From: Shimia marina
GTDB lineage: Bacteria; Pseudomonadota; Alphaproteobacteria; Rhodobacterales; Rhodobacteraceae
NCBI RefSeq assembly: GCF_001458175.1
Contig: NZ_CYPW01000027.1
Span: forward strand, 128,390 to 192,389
DNA: 64,000 nt
Direction: 5' to 3'
Below, piece after piece: positions 53,391 through 61,571 of this stretch. Numbering within the stretch: the first letter of the stretch is position 1; each line of letters opens with the position of its first letter. The notes under the pieces are model-generated. The model was given only the letters and a program-made list of their open reading frames with translations. It ran no database searches and was not told where the DNA came from. The position numbers and the translations under genes were made by a program.

Positions 53391-53420
53391 AAAAGGCGCA
53401 GGAGATCCCCTGCGCCTTTT
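53391..53420. terminator. Bidirectional terminator
   Basis: AAAAGGCGCAGG pairs perfectly with CCTGCGCCTTTT around six bases. It serves the DUF2147 gene and the peroxiredoxin-like gene. Confidence 0.92.
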
Positions 53421-53442
53421 GTGTTTTAACGATGGGCTGTGT

Positions 53443-53979
53443 TTACACGGCGCCCGTGTATTCGCCGCGTGCCGGGTAGTTGTTCTTGATGGCAAAATCC
53501 AGCGCCCCGAGCAGCTCGGAGAAATGCGGACGCACAAAAGGCATGGTCTGCACAGAGCCATAATAGAGCGACTGATCCGGGCTCACCATGAACAGACCGG
53601 GCTCAGAGAAGAGCGCAGGCTCTTCGATGCCAATGGAGGTCTTGCCGCGCGAGGTGGAGATATAAAGCCCCCATTCCTTGGCCACGGTCAGCGGCAGATC
53701 ATACGCAATGCGCAGCCCTGTGGCTTCGATCTTCTCGGCCATGTCTTTGGCGCGCGCCTCGCCATCGCTGCTGACCGCAACGCAGGTCACGCCACGTTCG
53801 GCAAAGGCTTCCACCAGTTTCTCAAGTTCTTTGAGGTAAGTGGCGCAGATCGGGCAGTGCAGACCGCGGTAAAAACACACCACCGTGCCGCGCTCAGAGC
53901 CTTCGCTGGCAAGATCAAACGTGCCACCGCCCACAAGCGGCAGGGTGAGGTTCGGGGTCTTCTGACGTGGCAACAGCAT
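53443..53979 (-). CDS. Peroxiredoxin-like (AhpC/TSA fold) protein
   Basis: This 178-residue thioredoxin-fold protein has VVCFYRGLHCPICATYLKEL, a CxxC active site in the place of a peroxidatic cysteine, and GVTCVAVSSDGEARAKDMA. Family members reduce peroxides or act as thiol reductases. It is divergent from an AraC regulator with an inverted repeat between the genes, so regulated expression is likely. AAGGA before the ATG supports the start. Confidence 0.88.
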   Translation of the reverse strand: MLLPRQKTPNLTLPLVGGGTFDLASEGSERGTVVCFYRGLHCPICATYLKELEKLVEAFAERGVTCVAVSSDGEARAKDMAEKIEATGLRIAYDLPLTVAKEWGLYISTSRGKTSIGIEEPALFSEPGLFMVSPDQSLYYGSVQTMPFVRPHFSELLGALDFAIKNNYPARGEYTGAV

Positions 53980-54017
53980 GGAAGTATCCTTTTGTTTGTG
54001 CTTTCTGGACTTATCGC

Positions 54018-54041
54018 CGGATTTAATGTCAAATAAATCCG
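54018..54041. promoter_or_regulatory. Inverted repeat between peroxiredoxin and AraC genes
   Basis: CGGATTTA and TAAATCCG form perfect 8-base arms around eight bases. A third CGGATTT half-site is at 54061. It is a likely AraC operator. Confidence 0.55.
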
Positions 54042-54073
54042 ATTGATCGTGCTAAAACACCGGATTTGTGCTA

Positions 54074-54799
54074 ATGGATCGCCTCACCACGCTGGTTGAG
54101 AAATTTCACCTGACCGTGCAGCCCGCCCCGCTGAGCACGGCCAACCTGATTGCCATGGCGGGGGAGGATGGCACGCCTGCGCGCGTGGTTTTCCTGACAC
54201 GGGGCACCTCTCAGACCGCGCGCGCGGAGGAAGTCCTTTTTGCAGCCCATGTGGATTGGATGGGCATGACCAACCCATTGATGGCCTCTTTGCCCGATGA
54301 GGTTGGTTCTGATTTGAGCGGTGCCGAGGACAGTCGCGCGCTGGTGCGGCTGATGGCGGAGGAAACCACCGCCAACCGCTGTGGCGCGCAATCTGTAATC
54401 AATCGTCTGGGTGAAGCGCTGATGGTGCGCTTGCTGCGAGAGCAGATTTCTCAAGGCACCACAGATGTCGGCCTGCTGGCGGGGCTGGCAGATCCCCGGA
54501 TCAGCCGCGCGATTGTTGCAATGCATGATTTTCCTGGGCGGGTCTGGAGCAACGCGGATCTCGCGCAGGAGGCGGGGCTGTCTTTGTCGCGCTTTGCGGA
54601 ACTTTTTGCCCAAACCGTGGGTGAAACGCCGATGGGTTACCTGCGGCGTTGGCGGCTCATTCTGGCCCATCAGGACATCATGCGTGGGGATCGCGTGGAT
54701 GCTGTCGCACGCCGCTATGCTTACAACAGTCCGGAAAGCTTCACCCGCGCCTTTCGCAAGGCCCATGGCGTTGCCCCCACAGCCCTGCGCGCAGCCTAG
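54074..54799 (+). CDS. AraC family transcriptional regulator (Cupin_6 type)
   Basis: This 241-residue protein has an N-terminal effector part of the Cupin_6 type (TANLIAMAGEDGTPARVVF) and a C-terminal double helix-turn-helix (WSNADLAQEAGLSLSRFAELF, RVDAVARRYAYNSPESFTRAFRKAHG). The start is the ATG at 54074; a GTG at 54068 is possible. It is probably an activator or repressor of the divergent peroxiredoxin gene. Confidence 0.88.
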   Translation: MDRLTTLVEKFHLTVQPAPLSTANLIAMAGEDGTPARVVFLTRGTSQTARAEEVLFAAHVDWMGMTNPLMASLPDEVGSDLSGAEDSRALVRLMAEETTANRCGAQSVINRLGEALMVRLLREQISQGTTDVGLLAGLADPRISRAIVAMHDFPGRVWSNADLAQEAGLSLSRFAELFAQTVGETPMGYLRRWRLILAHQDIMRGDRVDAVARRYAYNSPESFTRAFRKAHGVAPTALRAA

Positions 54800-54801
54800 C
54801 C

Positions 54802-54862
54802 TTCATTTGACTAGAAATATCCCGGGGTGAATTGCGCGTCCGCGCAAGAGGGGCTGGCCCCT
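54802..54862 (+). repeat. Full copy B of the 3'-end two-hairpin repeat
   Basis: It begins TTCATTTGACTAG two bases after the AraC stop, then AAATATCCCGGGGTGAAT, a short hairpin GCGCGTCCGCGC, and AGAGGGGCTGGCCCCT. It matches copy A at most positions outside the first hairpin's loop. Confidence 0.85.
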
Positions 54863-54877
54863 CTCTTTTCTTTCCGC

Positions 54878-55516
54878 TTACGGCGCCCACTTCAGAAAGT
54901 TGCCAATCATCCGCAGGCCAATGTCCTGGCTTTTTTCCGGGTGGAACTGCATGCCCACCATGGTGTCGCGTCCGATAATGGCGGTCACATCGCCCCCATA
55001 CTCCACATGTGCCAGACGTTCTTCCGGCTTGGTTACATGAAACTGGTAGGAATGCACAAAATAGGTGTGATCACCGCTTTTGATCCCTTCCAGAAGCGCA
55101 TGGGGATGATCAATCACCAGATTGTTCCAGCCCATGTGCGGGACTTTCAGTGCGGCATCCGTGGGCATGATCTTTTCCACATCCCCTGCAATCCAGCCTA
55201 ACCCCTCGGTCAGTTGGTACTCATGTCCCCGGCTTGCCATCAGCTGCATGCCCACGCAGATCCCCAGAAACGGGCGGCCTTTTGTTTCCACGGCGTCCAC
55301 CATGGCGTCATAGATGCCCTTGTGGCCGCGCAGCTCCTCGGCACAGGCAGGAAAGGCCCCATCGCCCGGCAGCACCAGACGGTCCGCTCGAGCCACCACA
55401 TCCGCATCAGAGGTCACAACCACTTCGCCGCCATCCACTTCCACGGCCATACGTTGAAAGGCCTTCTCGGCAGAGTGCAGATTGCCACTTTCATAATCAA
55501 TGATGGCTGTGAGCAT
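54878..55516 (-). CDS. hisH: Imidazole glycerol phosphate synthase, glutamine amidotransferase subunit
   Basis: This 212-residue class I amidotransferase supplies ammonia to HisF. The nucleophile is Cys87 in FLGICVGMQLM and the triad is completed by His192 and Glu194 (MQFHPEKSQ). AGGAGG before the ATG at 55516 sets the start; the open frame runs further to 55666. Confidence 0.96.
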   Translation of the reverse strand: MLTAIIDYESGNLHSAEKAFQRMAVEVDGGEVVVTSDADVVARADRLVLPGDGAFPACAEELRGHKGIYDAMVDAVETKGRPFLGICVGMQLMASRGHEYQLTEGLGWIAGDVEKIMPTDAALKVPHMGWNNLVIDHPHALLEGIKSGDHTYFVHSYQFHVTKPEERLAHVEYGGDVTAIIGRDTMVGMQFHPEKSQDIGLRMIGNFLKWAP

Positions 55517-55728
55517 AGGGGCCTCCTGTGGTTGCCCTGCCCAAGTGCCGCCTATTCTTCGGCAGGTCAAGAGCGCGGGCACTGCCAGCCCCACCGAAGG
55601 GAGCCCTTGTGTCTTAAAGTCTTCTCTAAAGGGGACAAATTTCGGCAGACATGGAAACAGGCACACGTTTGTAGAATGTAAACCTTTGAGGGTCAGGTTT
55701 TCCTGACAATCAACTCAGGAGTGTGAAG

Positions 55729-56469
55729 ATGACTTTCATGAAACGCGCGATGACTGTGGCAGCTTTATCTGTCGGCCTTGCCTTTGGCGCCCAGGCCTCC
55801 GAACATCAGGTGATGTCGCTGGAATGGGCGCCATATGTGGGATCCGACCTGCCCGAAGGCGGTATCCTAATGTCCGTCCTTGAGGAGGCTCTTGCCAAAA
55901 GTGGTCATAGCCTGTCGGTGGAATATCTTCCTTGGGCGCGGTCTCAGAAAAAGGCGGCGGATGACCCTTCCGTTTTGGGTTATTATCCCGCTTGGCCCAG
56001 CGAGGTGCAGGAAGGCTTTTTTGCCTCCCCGGTGATCTACAGCTCTCCGGTTGGATTTGTTCAGCGGCAGGACAATCCGATCAACTGGACCACGCTTGAA
56101 GACTTGCACGGTCTGACCGTTGTGGTGGTGCGCTCCTACGCATATCCCGAGGAATTTGAAACCCTGATGGCCAGTGGTGCCATCGCAGTTCAGGAGGCCA
56201 GCGACGACGCCCAACTGTTAAAAATGGTGGCGGGTGGCCGTGGCGATATCGGTGTGATTGATCGCTTTGTGATGGCCGAGATGCTGACCACACCAGAGAT
56301 GGCCAAAGTGAAAGACAAAGTCGCCTATAATGAACGCAATCTGGTGGAGTACCCGCTGGTTCTGGCCATGCGCGACACGCCGGAAAATCAGGCGCTGGCT
56401 GTGGCGCTGGACAGCGCGTTGCAACAAATGCCTGTGGATGAGATGGTCAGGCAAGCTTTTGAGAACTGA
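55729..56469 (+). CDS. Periplasmic solute-binding protein, family 3
   Basis: This 246-residue protein has a signal peptide (MKRAMTVAALSVGLAFGAQA) and an amino-acid-type family 3 binding fold (WAPYVGSDLPEGGIL, LGYYPAWPSE, LVVVVRSYAYPEEFE-like and LKMVAGGRGDIGVIDRF). AGGAG seven bases before the ATG at 55729 sets the start. No ABC permease is adjacent, so it is an orphan receptor, or acts with a distant transporter or as a sensor ligand. It lies inside the histidine gene set on the opposite strand. Confidence 0.82.
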   Translation: MTFMKRAMTVAALSVGLAFGAQASEHQVMSLEWAPYVGSDLPEGGILMSVLEEALAKSGHSLSVEYLPWARSQKKAADDPSVLGYYPAWPSEVQEGFFASPVIYSSPVGFVQRQDNPINWTTLEDLHGLTVVVVRSYAYPEEFETLMASGAIAVQEASDDAQLLKMVAGGRGDIGVIDRFVMAEMLTTPEMAKVKDKVAYNERNLVEYPLVLAMRDTPENQALAVALDSALQQMPVDEMVRQAFEN

Positions 56470-56471
56470 AC

Positions 56472-56512
56472 AAAAAAGACGGGCACCGCTCTTGGATGTG
56501 CCCGTCTTTTTT
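56472..56512. terminator. Bidirectional terminator
   Basis: AAAAAAGACGGGCAC pairs perfectly with GTGCCCGTCTTTTTT around 11 bases. It lies between the binding-protein gene and hisB. Confidence 0.92.
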
Positions 56513-56557
56513 GAGTGAAGATCGCTTGGAGGCCCCTGTGAGAGTGGGCCTGTGTGT

Positions 56558-57145
56558 TTAGAGCGCGCCTTTGGTGGAGGGGATGGCATCCGCCTTGCGT
56601 GGATCGACCTCCACAGCCTCGCGCAGCGCCCGTGCCACGGCCTTGAAGGTGGCTTCGGCAATGTGGTGGCTGTTGAAGCCATGGATCTGATCCACATGTA
56701 GTGTGATGCCGCCATGGGTGGCAAAGCCCTGAAAGAACTCACGCACCAGCTCTGTGTCAAAGCTGCCAATCTTCTGGGTTGGCATATCGTTGTTCCAGAT
56801 CAGGAAGGGACGCGCCGACAGATCTAGACTTGCGCGCACCTGCGCGTCATCCATGGGCAGGTGGCAAGTGGCATAGCGACGGATGCCTTTCTTATCGCCC
56901 AGAGCTTGCGTAAGCGCCTGACCCAGCGCAATGCCCACATCTTCTACCGTATGGTGGTCATCAATGTGATAGTCCCCTTCGGCGCGGATCGTCATGTCAA
57001 TCAGGCTGTGGCGCGACAGCTGATCGAGCATGTGGTCAAAAAAACCCACGCCGGTCTGATTGTCATAAGTGCCGCTGCCATCAAGATTAATCTCAACGGA
57101 GATATTGGTTTCCGCGGTGGCGCGGGTCACGCTTGCCTTGCGCAT
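56558..57145 (-). CDS. hisB: Imidazoleglycerol-phosphate dehydratase
   Basis: This 195-residue manganese enzyme removes water from imidazole glycerol phosphate. Metal motifs are [13 protein letters not shown] and [16 protein letters not shown], with [13 protein letters not shown]. It is a monofunctional dehydratase lacking the phosphatase half of the E. coli HisB. The ATG at 57145 has GGA eight bases upstream; an upstream extension to 57259 is not supported. Confidence 0.95.
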   Translation of the reverse strand: MRKASVTRATAETNISVEINLDGSGTYDNQTGVGFFDHMLDQLSRHSLIDMTIRAEGDYHIDDHHTVEDVGIALGQALTQALGDKKGIRRYATCHLPMDDAQVRASLDLSARPFLIWNNDMPTQKIGSFDTELVREFFQGFATHGGITLHVDQIHGFNSHHIAEATFKAVARALREAVEVDPRKADAIPSTKGAL

Positions 57146-57276
57146 GGGGAGATCCTTCACAGTAAGTGCCCCTGCCTTATAGGCAGCAGGGCGGGGCGGG
57201 CCAAGGGGGCGCAGTTTGCGATTGTGGTCAGGGTGGCATTTGTGCCAGCTTGGCGCCAAATCACTTGAGGGCTGTC

Positions 57277-57516
57277 ATGACCACCTGCGTCTTTATCCAG
57301 ATCCGCTGCAAACCCGGCACCACCTACCGCGTGGCCGAAGAGATTGCGCTGAAGGAAATTCACTCTGAACTGCATTCCACCAGCGGGGACTATGATCTGT
57401 TGATGAAGCTCTACATCCCCGATGGGGAGGATGTGGGCAAATTCATCAATCAGCATATGCTTGATATTCCCAATATCGAGCGCACGTTGACCACATTGAC
57501 GTTTAAAGCGTTTTAA
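57277..57516 (+). CDS. Stand-alone Lrp/AsnC effector (RAM) domain protein
   Basis: This 79-residue protein is a single RAM domain (VFIQIRCKPGTTYRVAEEIA, SGDYDLLMKLYIPDGEDVGKF, IERTLTTLTFKAF) with no DNA-binding helix-turn-helix. Such proteins may sense amino acids or modulate full Lrp proteins. GAGGG upstream supports the ATG at 57277. It is divergent from hisB. Confidence 0.85.
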   Translation: MTTCVFIQIRCKPGTTYRVAEEIALKEIHSELHSTSGDYDLLMKLYIPDGEDVGKFINQHMLDIPNIERTLTTLTFKAF

Positions 57517-57589
57517 AACGGTCTGCGCCATGGCGGCGCAGCCAGATGTCTCAGCCCGGCGCCTCCGGCGGCGGGCTTCGCGCAGGCCT

Positions 57590-57618
57590 GCGGCCTGAAT
57601 GGGCGGCGTTCAGGCCGC
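57590..57618. other. GC-rich stem-loop between convergent genes
   Basis: GCGGCCTGAA pairs perfectly with TTCAGGCCGC around nine bases. It lies 10 bases beyond the guanine deaminase stop. It lacks a T-run but probably marks the transcript ends. Confidence 0.5.
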
Positions 57619-57627
57619 GGTGTCAGC

Positions 57628-58926
57628 CTATTGGGCGTCGTGGTGGCGTCCACCAATCCACGTGGCCGCAATGGCGCGGTCATCCCCCATCATGAGTGTG
57701 GGAAACAGCGCCTCCCAGAGATCTTCGGCCCGCTTGCTGCGCTGGGCTATATCGGGCGTGCTGGCCAGATTCAGCACCACCAGATCCGCCTCCAGTCCTG
57801 GCGCGAGGTTCCCAATCTGATCCTGCAGATGCAGCACCTGTGCCGCGCCCTGTGTGGCCAGCCACATCAGCTCTGCGGCATGCAGCGGGTGATGGCGCAG
57901 CTGTGCCACCTCATAGGCCGTGGCCATGGTGCGCAGCATGGAAAAACTCGATCCGCCACCGGTGTCCGTGGCCAGCCCGACCCTGTGTCCATTGTCTATC
58001 AGCCCCTTCATGTCAAACAGACCAGAGCCAATAAAGGTGTTGGAGGTTGGGCAATGCACAAGCCCAGCGCCTATGTCGCGCAGCCGGTCTTTTTCACGTG
58101 GCTCCAGATGGATCGCATGGCCATAGATGCCACGCGCGCCCAGCAGACCAAACTGCTCATAGGTGTCCAGATAATCCCGCGCCTGCGGAAACAGCGCCTT
58201 CACCCAGGCAATTTCATCCAGCTGCTCGCTCAGATGGGTCTGCATCAGACAATCCGGCCGCTCCGCCCAGAGCGCGCCAAGCGCCTCAAGCTGCGCCGGG
58301 GTTGACGTGGGCGAAAACCGGGGCGTGATGGCATAGCTGAGCCGATCCACCCCATGCCAGCGGTCAATCAGGGTTTTACTGTCATCATAGGCGCTTTGGG
58401 CGCTGTCGCGCAGGCCCTCCGGGGCATTGCGATCCATGCAGGTCTTGCCCGCCACCACACGCTGACCACGCGCCTGCGCTGCGGAGAAAAACGCTGTCAC
58501 AGACTCCGGATGAATGGTGCAGTAGCTGGCCATGGTGGTGACGCCATGACGCGCACTAAGATCAAGGTAGCGGGTTGCAACCTCTGCGGCATAGACCGGA
58601 TCCTCAAAGCGCATTTCTTCGGGGAAGGTGTAGCTGTTGAGCCAGTCAATCAGCCGCTTGCCCCAACTCGCGATAATGCCTGTTTGGGGATAATGCACAT
58701 GCGCGTCTACAAAGCCCGCACAGATCAGCTTGTCACCATAGTTCACCACTTCCGCCTGCGGATGAGCGGCCTTCAGTGTTGCGCCATCACCCACCTCTGT
58801 GATTTTGCCAGCTGTGATCAAAACACCGCCATGGCGGTGATGACGCACGGCCTCTTCCAGCGGGGCCGCAAAGGGGTTTTTCACAAAAGACAGGGTCTGA
58901 CCCAGCAAAAGGGTGGGGGCGGGCAT
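57628..58926 (-). CDS. guaD: Guanine deaminase
   Basis: This 432-residue zinc amidohydrolase converts guanine to xanthine in purine recycling. Motifs are GFVDAHVHYPQTGIIASWG with His76 and His78, MQTHLSEQLDE, GHAIHLEPREKD and ATDTGGGSSFSML. The start at 58926 is ATG with GGAGAG upstream; a GTG three bases earlier is in frame. No other purine gene is adjacent. Confidence 0.93.
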   Translation of the reverse strand: MPAPTLLLGQTLSFVKNPFAAPLEEAVRHHRHGGVLITAGKITEVGDGATLKAAHPQAEVVNYGDKLICAGFVDAHVHYPQTGIIASWGKRLIDWLNSYTFPEEMRFEDPVYAAEVATRYLDLSARHGVTTMASYCTIHPESVTAFFSAAQARGQRVVAGKTCMDRNAPEGLRDSAQSAYDDSKTLIDRWHGVDRLSYAITPRFSPTSTPAQLEALGALWAERPDCLMQTHLSEQLDEIAWVKALFPQARDYLDTYEQFGLLGARGIYGHAIHLEPREKDRLRDIGAGLVHCPTSNTFIGSGLFDMKGLIDNGHRVGLATDTGGGSSFSMLRTMATAYEVAQLRHHPLHAAELMWLATQGAAQVLHLQDQIGNLAPGLEADLVVLNLASTPDIAQRSKRAEDLWEALFPTLMMGDDRAIAATWIGGRHHDAQ

Positions 58927-59131
58927 CACATCTCTCCAGTGCAGATCGGGCCGGGAGCGCAGAACAAGCAGACAATATCAAAAAGCGGCCTTTTTTGAGA
59001 GCAAAACCGTCGCATCCCATTGAGTTCCTTGTCAGCTTTAAACTATGGTCCGGCGCAAGTCCAAGCCCTTGCCGGGGCGATGTCCTTCCAGAGCAGATGC
59101 CCATTTGCGGCCAGACGAGAGAGCAGGTGTC

Positions 59132-60532
59132 ATGACCCAAGCCATCGATCAAACCGCGACAGATTTTATGGAAGATCAGGACGTGGAAGACTACGCGCTG
59201 AACAAACGTGTGGTGGCGGGCATTCTCTATGCGTTGGAAGCCGCAGACCGTGCCACGCTGCTGGAGCTGATGGATCCGCTGCACCCGGCAGACATCGCCG
59301 ACCTGATGGAGCAGATCAACCCGTTTGACCGGCGTCGTCTGGTACAGCTCTATGGCGCGGAGTTTGACGGGGAGATCCTCTCGGAATTGGATGAGGGCCT
59401 GCGCGAAGAGGTCATGAACATCCTGCGCCCGGATGTGCTGGCCGAAGCGGTGCGCGAGCTTGAGAGTGACGACATCGTGGATCTCGTGGAAGATCTGGAT
59501 GAACCGGCGCAGGAAGCCATTCTGGATCAGCTGGAAGACGCGGATCGTGTCGCCGTTGAACAGGCGCTGAGCTATCCGGAAAACACCGCTGGCCGTTTGA
59601 TGCAGCGCGAGACTGTCTGTGCGCCAGAGCATTGGTCCGTGGGGGAGGCGATTGATTTCCTGCGCAATGCTGAAGAGCTGCCAGAGCAATTCTATCATAT
59701 GATTCTGGTGGACCCGCGGATGAAACCTGTGGGCAATATCACATTGGGCAAACTGATGTCCTCACGCAGGACATTGCCGCTGCAATCCATTGTCGAAGAG
59801 GTGTTTCAGGTCATCCCCGTCACACAGGACGAAGAGGATGTGGCCTATGCGTTTAACCAGTATCACCTGATCTCTGCCCCGGTGGTGGACGCCGATGAGC
59901 GTCTGGTGGGGGTGATCACCATTGATGATGCCATGGCGGTGCTGGATGAGGAGCACGAAGAAGACATCCTGCGTCTGGCCGGGGTGAGCGATGAGGCCAG
60001 CCTGTCAGACACCATTTTGGATGCCGCCAAAGGCCGGGCCACCTGGCTTTTTGTGAATCTGCTCACCGCCATTCTGGCCTCTGGTGTGATCAACCTCTTT
60101 GCCGATACTGTCGATCAGATGGTGGCGCTGGCGGTGCTGATGCCGATTGTGGCCTCCATGGGGGGCAACGCAGGAACACAGACCATGACGGTCACGGTGC
60201 GCGCACTGGCCACCAAAGACCTGACCGCACAAAACGCCTGGCGGGTGATCCGCCGGGAGCTTTCCGTTGGCGCGCTTAATGGAGCGCTCTTTGGCTTTAT
60301 CATGGCGCTGGTGGCTGGGCTCTGGTTTGGCGTGCCCATGCTGGCTGTGGTGATTGGCGTGGCGATGCTTCTGACACAGATCGCCGCCGCGCTGGGCGGC
60401 ATTCTCATTCCCATGGCACTTGATCGAGCCAATATCGACCCGGCCTTGGCCTCTGGCCCCTTTGTCACCACGGTGACCGATGTTGTGGGGTTCTTCCTGT
60501 TCTTGGGGCTTGCGGCGCGTGTCTTGCTCTGA
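59132..60532 (+). CDS. mgtE: Magnesium transporter MgtE
   Basis: This 466-residue protein has the N domain (LHPADIADLMEQI), two CBS domains that act as Mg2+ sensors (FYHMILVDPRMKPVGNI, YHLISAPVVDADERLVGVI) and five membrane helices with the pore motif GGNAGTQTMTV. It carries Mg2+ down its gradient and is gated by cytoplasmic Mg2+. A weak ribosome site (GAGCAGG) precedes the ATG at 59132; the upstream frame lacks support. Confidence 0.95.
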   Translation: MTQAIDQTATDFMEDQDVEDYALNKRVVAGILYALEAADRATLLELMDPLHPADIADLMEQINPFDRRRLVQLYGAEFDGEILSELDEGLREEVMNILRPDVLAEAVRELESDDIVDLVEDLDEPAQEAILDQLEDADRVAVEQALSYPENTAGRLMQRETVCAPEHWSVGEAIDFLRNAEELPEQFYHMILVDPRMKPVGNITLGKLMSSRRTLPLQSIVEEVFQVIPVTQDEEDVAYAFNQYHLISAPVVDADERLVGVITIDDAMAVLDEEHEEDILRLAGVSDEASLSDTILDAAKGRATWLFVNLLTAILASGVINLFADTVDQMVALAVLMPIVASMGGNAGTQTMTVTVRALATKDLTAQNAWRVIRRELSVGALNGALFGFIMALVAGLWFGVPMLAVVIGVAMLLTQIAAALGGILIPMALDRANIDPALASGPFVTTVTDVVGFFLFLGLAARVLL

Positions 60533-60586
60533 TCTGCGCGCCCGTTGTCACACACACATTTTTTCCTACGATCTGGAGACTGCCTG

Positions 60587-61150
60587 ATGGATCTCATCGA
60601 ACAGAAAGCCGCCGCCCGTAAGGCGGCCTTTGCCCGTCGCAAAGAGGCTTTTGCCAATGCTGGCCCCGGGCAGTCCGCCCATCTCTCCGAAGTGCTTGCC
60701 GGTTATCGCGGCGTGCCGCTGGCGGGTTATATGCCGATCCGCACGGAGATCTCTCCGCTGGCCGCCATGGCCGAGGCAGCGGCACATGGCCCGGTGGGCG
60801 TGCCGGTCATTCAGGCCGAAGCCACGCCGCTGGAGTTTTCCCGCTGGGAGCCGGATGGCGCGCTTAAGGCAGGGCCTTTTGGGGCGCAGGTGCCGGTTGT
60901 GGATGACTATTTTGATCCGGAAATCGTGATTGTGCCGCTGGTGGGCTTTGACCTGAACGGCGGGCGACTGGGCTATGGCGGCGGCTTTTATGACCGCACG
61001 CTGGAGCGCCTGCGCGCCCGCCGTGCCACTTTGGCGATTGGCTTTGCCTTTGATGCGCAGGAGGCGGCCGGGCTGCCTCTGGAGGCCACCGACCAGCCTT
61101 TGAACATGATCATCACGGAAAGCCGTGTGATCGAGTTTTCACGCCCCTGA
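60587..61150 (+). CDS. 5-Formyltetrahydrofolate cyclo-ligase
   Basis: This 187-residue enzyme converts 5-formyl-THF to 5,10-methenyl-THF with ATP. Motifs are YMPIRTEI, PLVGFDLNGGRLGYGGGFYDRTL and DQPLNMIITE. TGGAGA before the ATG at 60587 sets the start. It is probably co-transcribed with mgtE 54 bases upstream. Its last 12 bases overlap the convergent DUF333 gene. Confidence 0.92.
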   Translation: MDLIEQKAAARKAAFARRKEAFANAGPGQSAHLSEVLAGYRGVPLAGYMPIRTEISPLAAMAEAAAHGPVGVPVIQAEATPLEFSRWEPDGALKAGPFGAQVPVVDDYFDPEIVIVPLVGFDLNGGRLGYGGGFYDRTLERLRARRATLAIGFAFDAQEAAGLPLEATDQPLNMIITESRVIEFSRP

Positions 61151-61426
61151 TGGAGCGTCCGGGGTGGCGCTCAGGTCCGGGTTTGCGCCCGTGGCATTTT
61201 CCCGGAAATACTGCCAGGCATCCTGCTCGCCGCCCTGTTTGAATTTGCAGACGCCATATTGATTGCCGTCTGCACCCTGACGGATCTCATAGCTGTGGCC
61301 CTGATTGACGCAAAAACTTGCAGCAGGATTGGCAGCACTCGTGGGGTCATTGGCATAGACCTGATCCTGACAGGCGCCCAGCACCAAAAGCCCACCCAGA
61401 GCGGCAATTGTCATCATCGCTTTCAT
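61139..61426 (-). CDS. DUF333 lipoprotein
   Basis: This 95-residue protein has a lipoprotein signal (MKAMMTIAALGGLLVLGAC) and a DUF333 motif (NPAASFCVNQGHSYEIR, NQYGVCKF, DAWQYFRENATG). Such small lipoproteins have unknown function, sometimes annotated as hemolysin-like. GAGGAC eight bases upstream sets the start at 61426. Confidence 0.85.
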   Translation of the reverse strand: MKAMMTIAALGGLLVLGACQDQVYANDPTSAANPAASFCVNQGHSYEIRQGADGNQYGVCKFKQGGEQDAWQYFRENATGANPDLSATPDAPSGA

Positions 61427-61571
61427 TTTATTTGTCCTCGGTTGAGATATTTCCCCCACGATAACGTCTTGGGGGAAAGGGACAAGTGCTGTGATCCTGA
61501 CGCATGATCATCCCTAAGATCTGAGGCCATGCCCTTGCCAAGCGCTGCGCCGGAGCCTAGGACCGTGTGCC

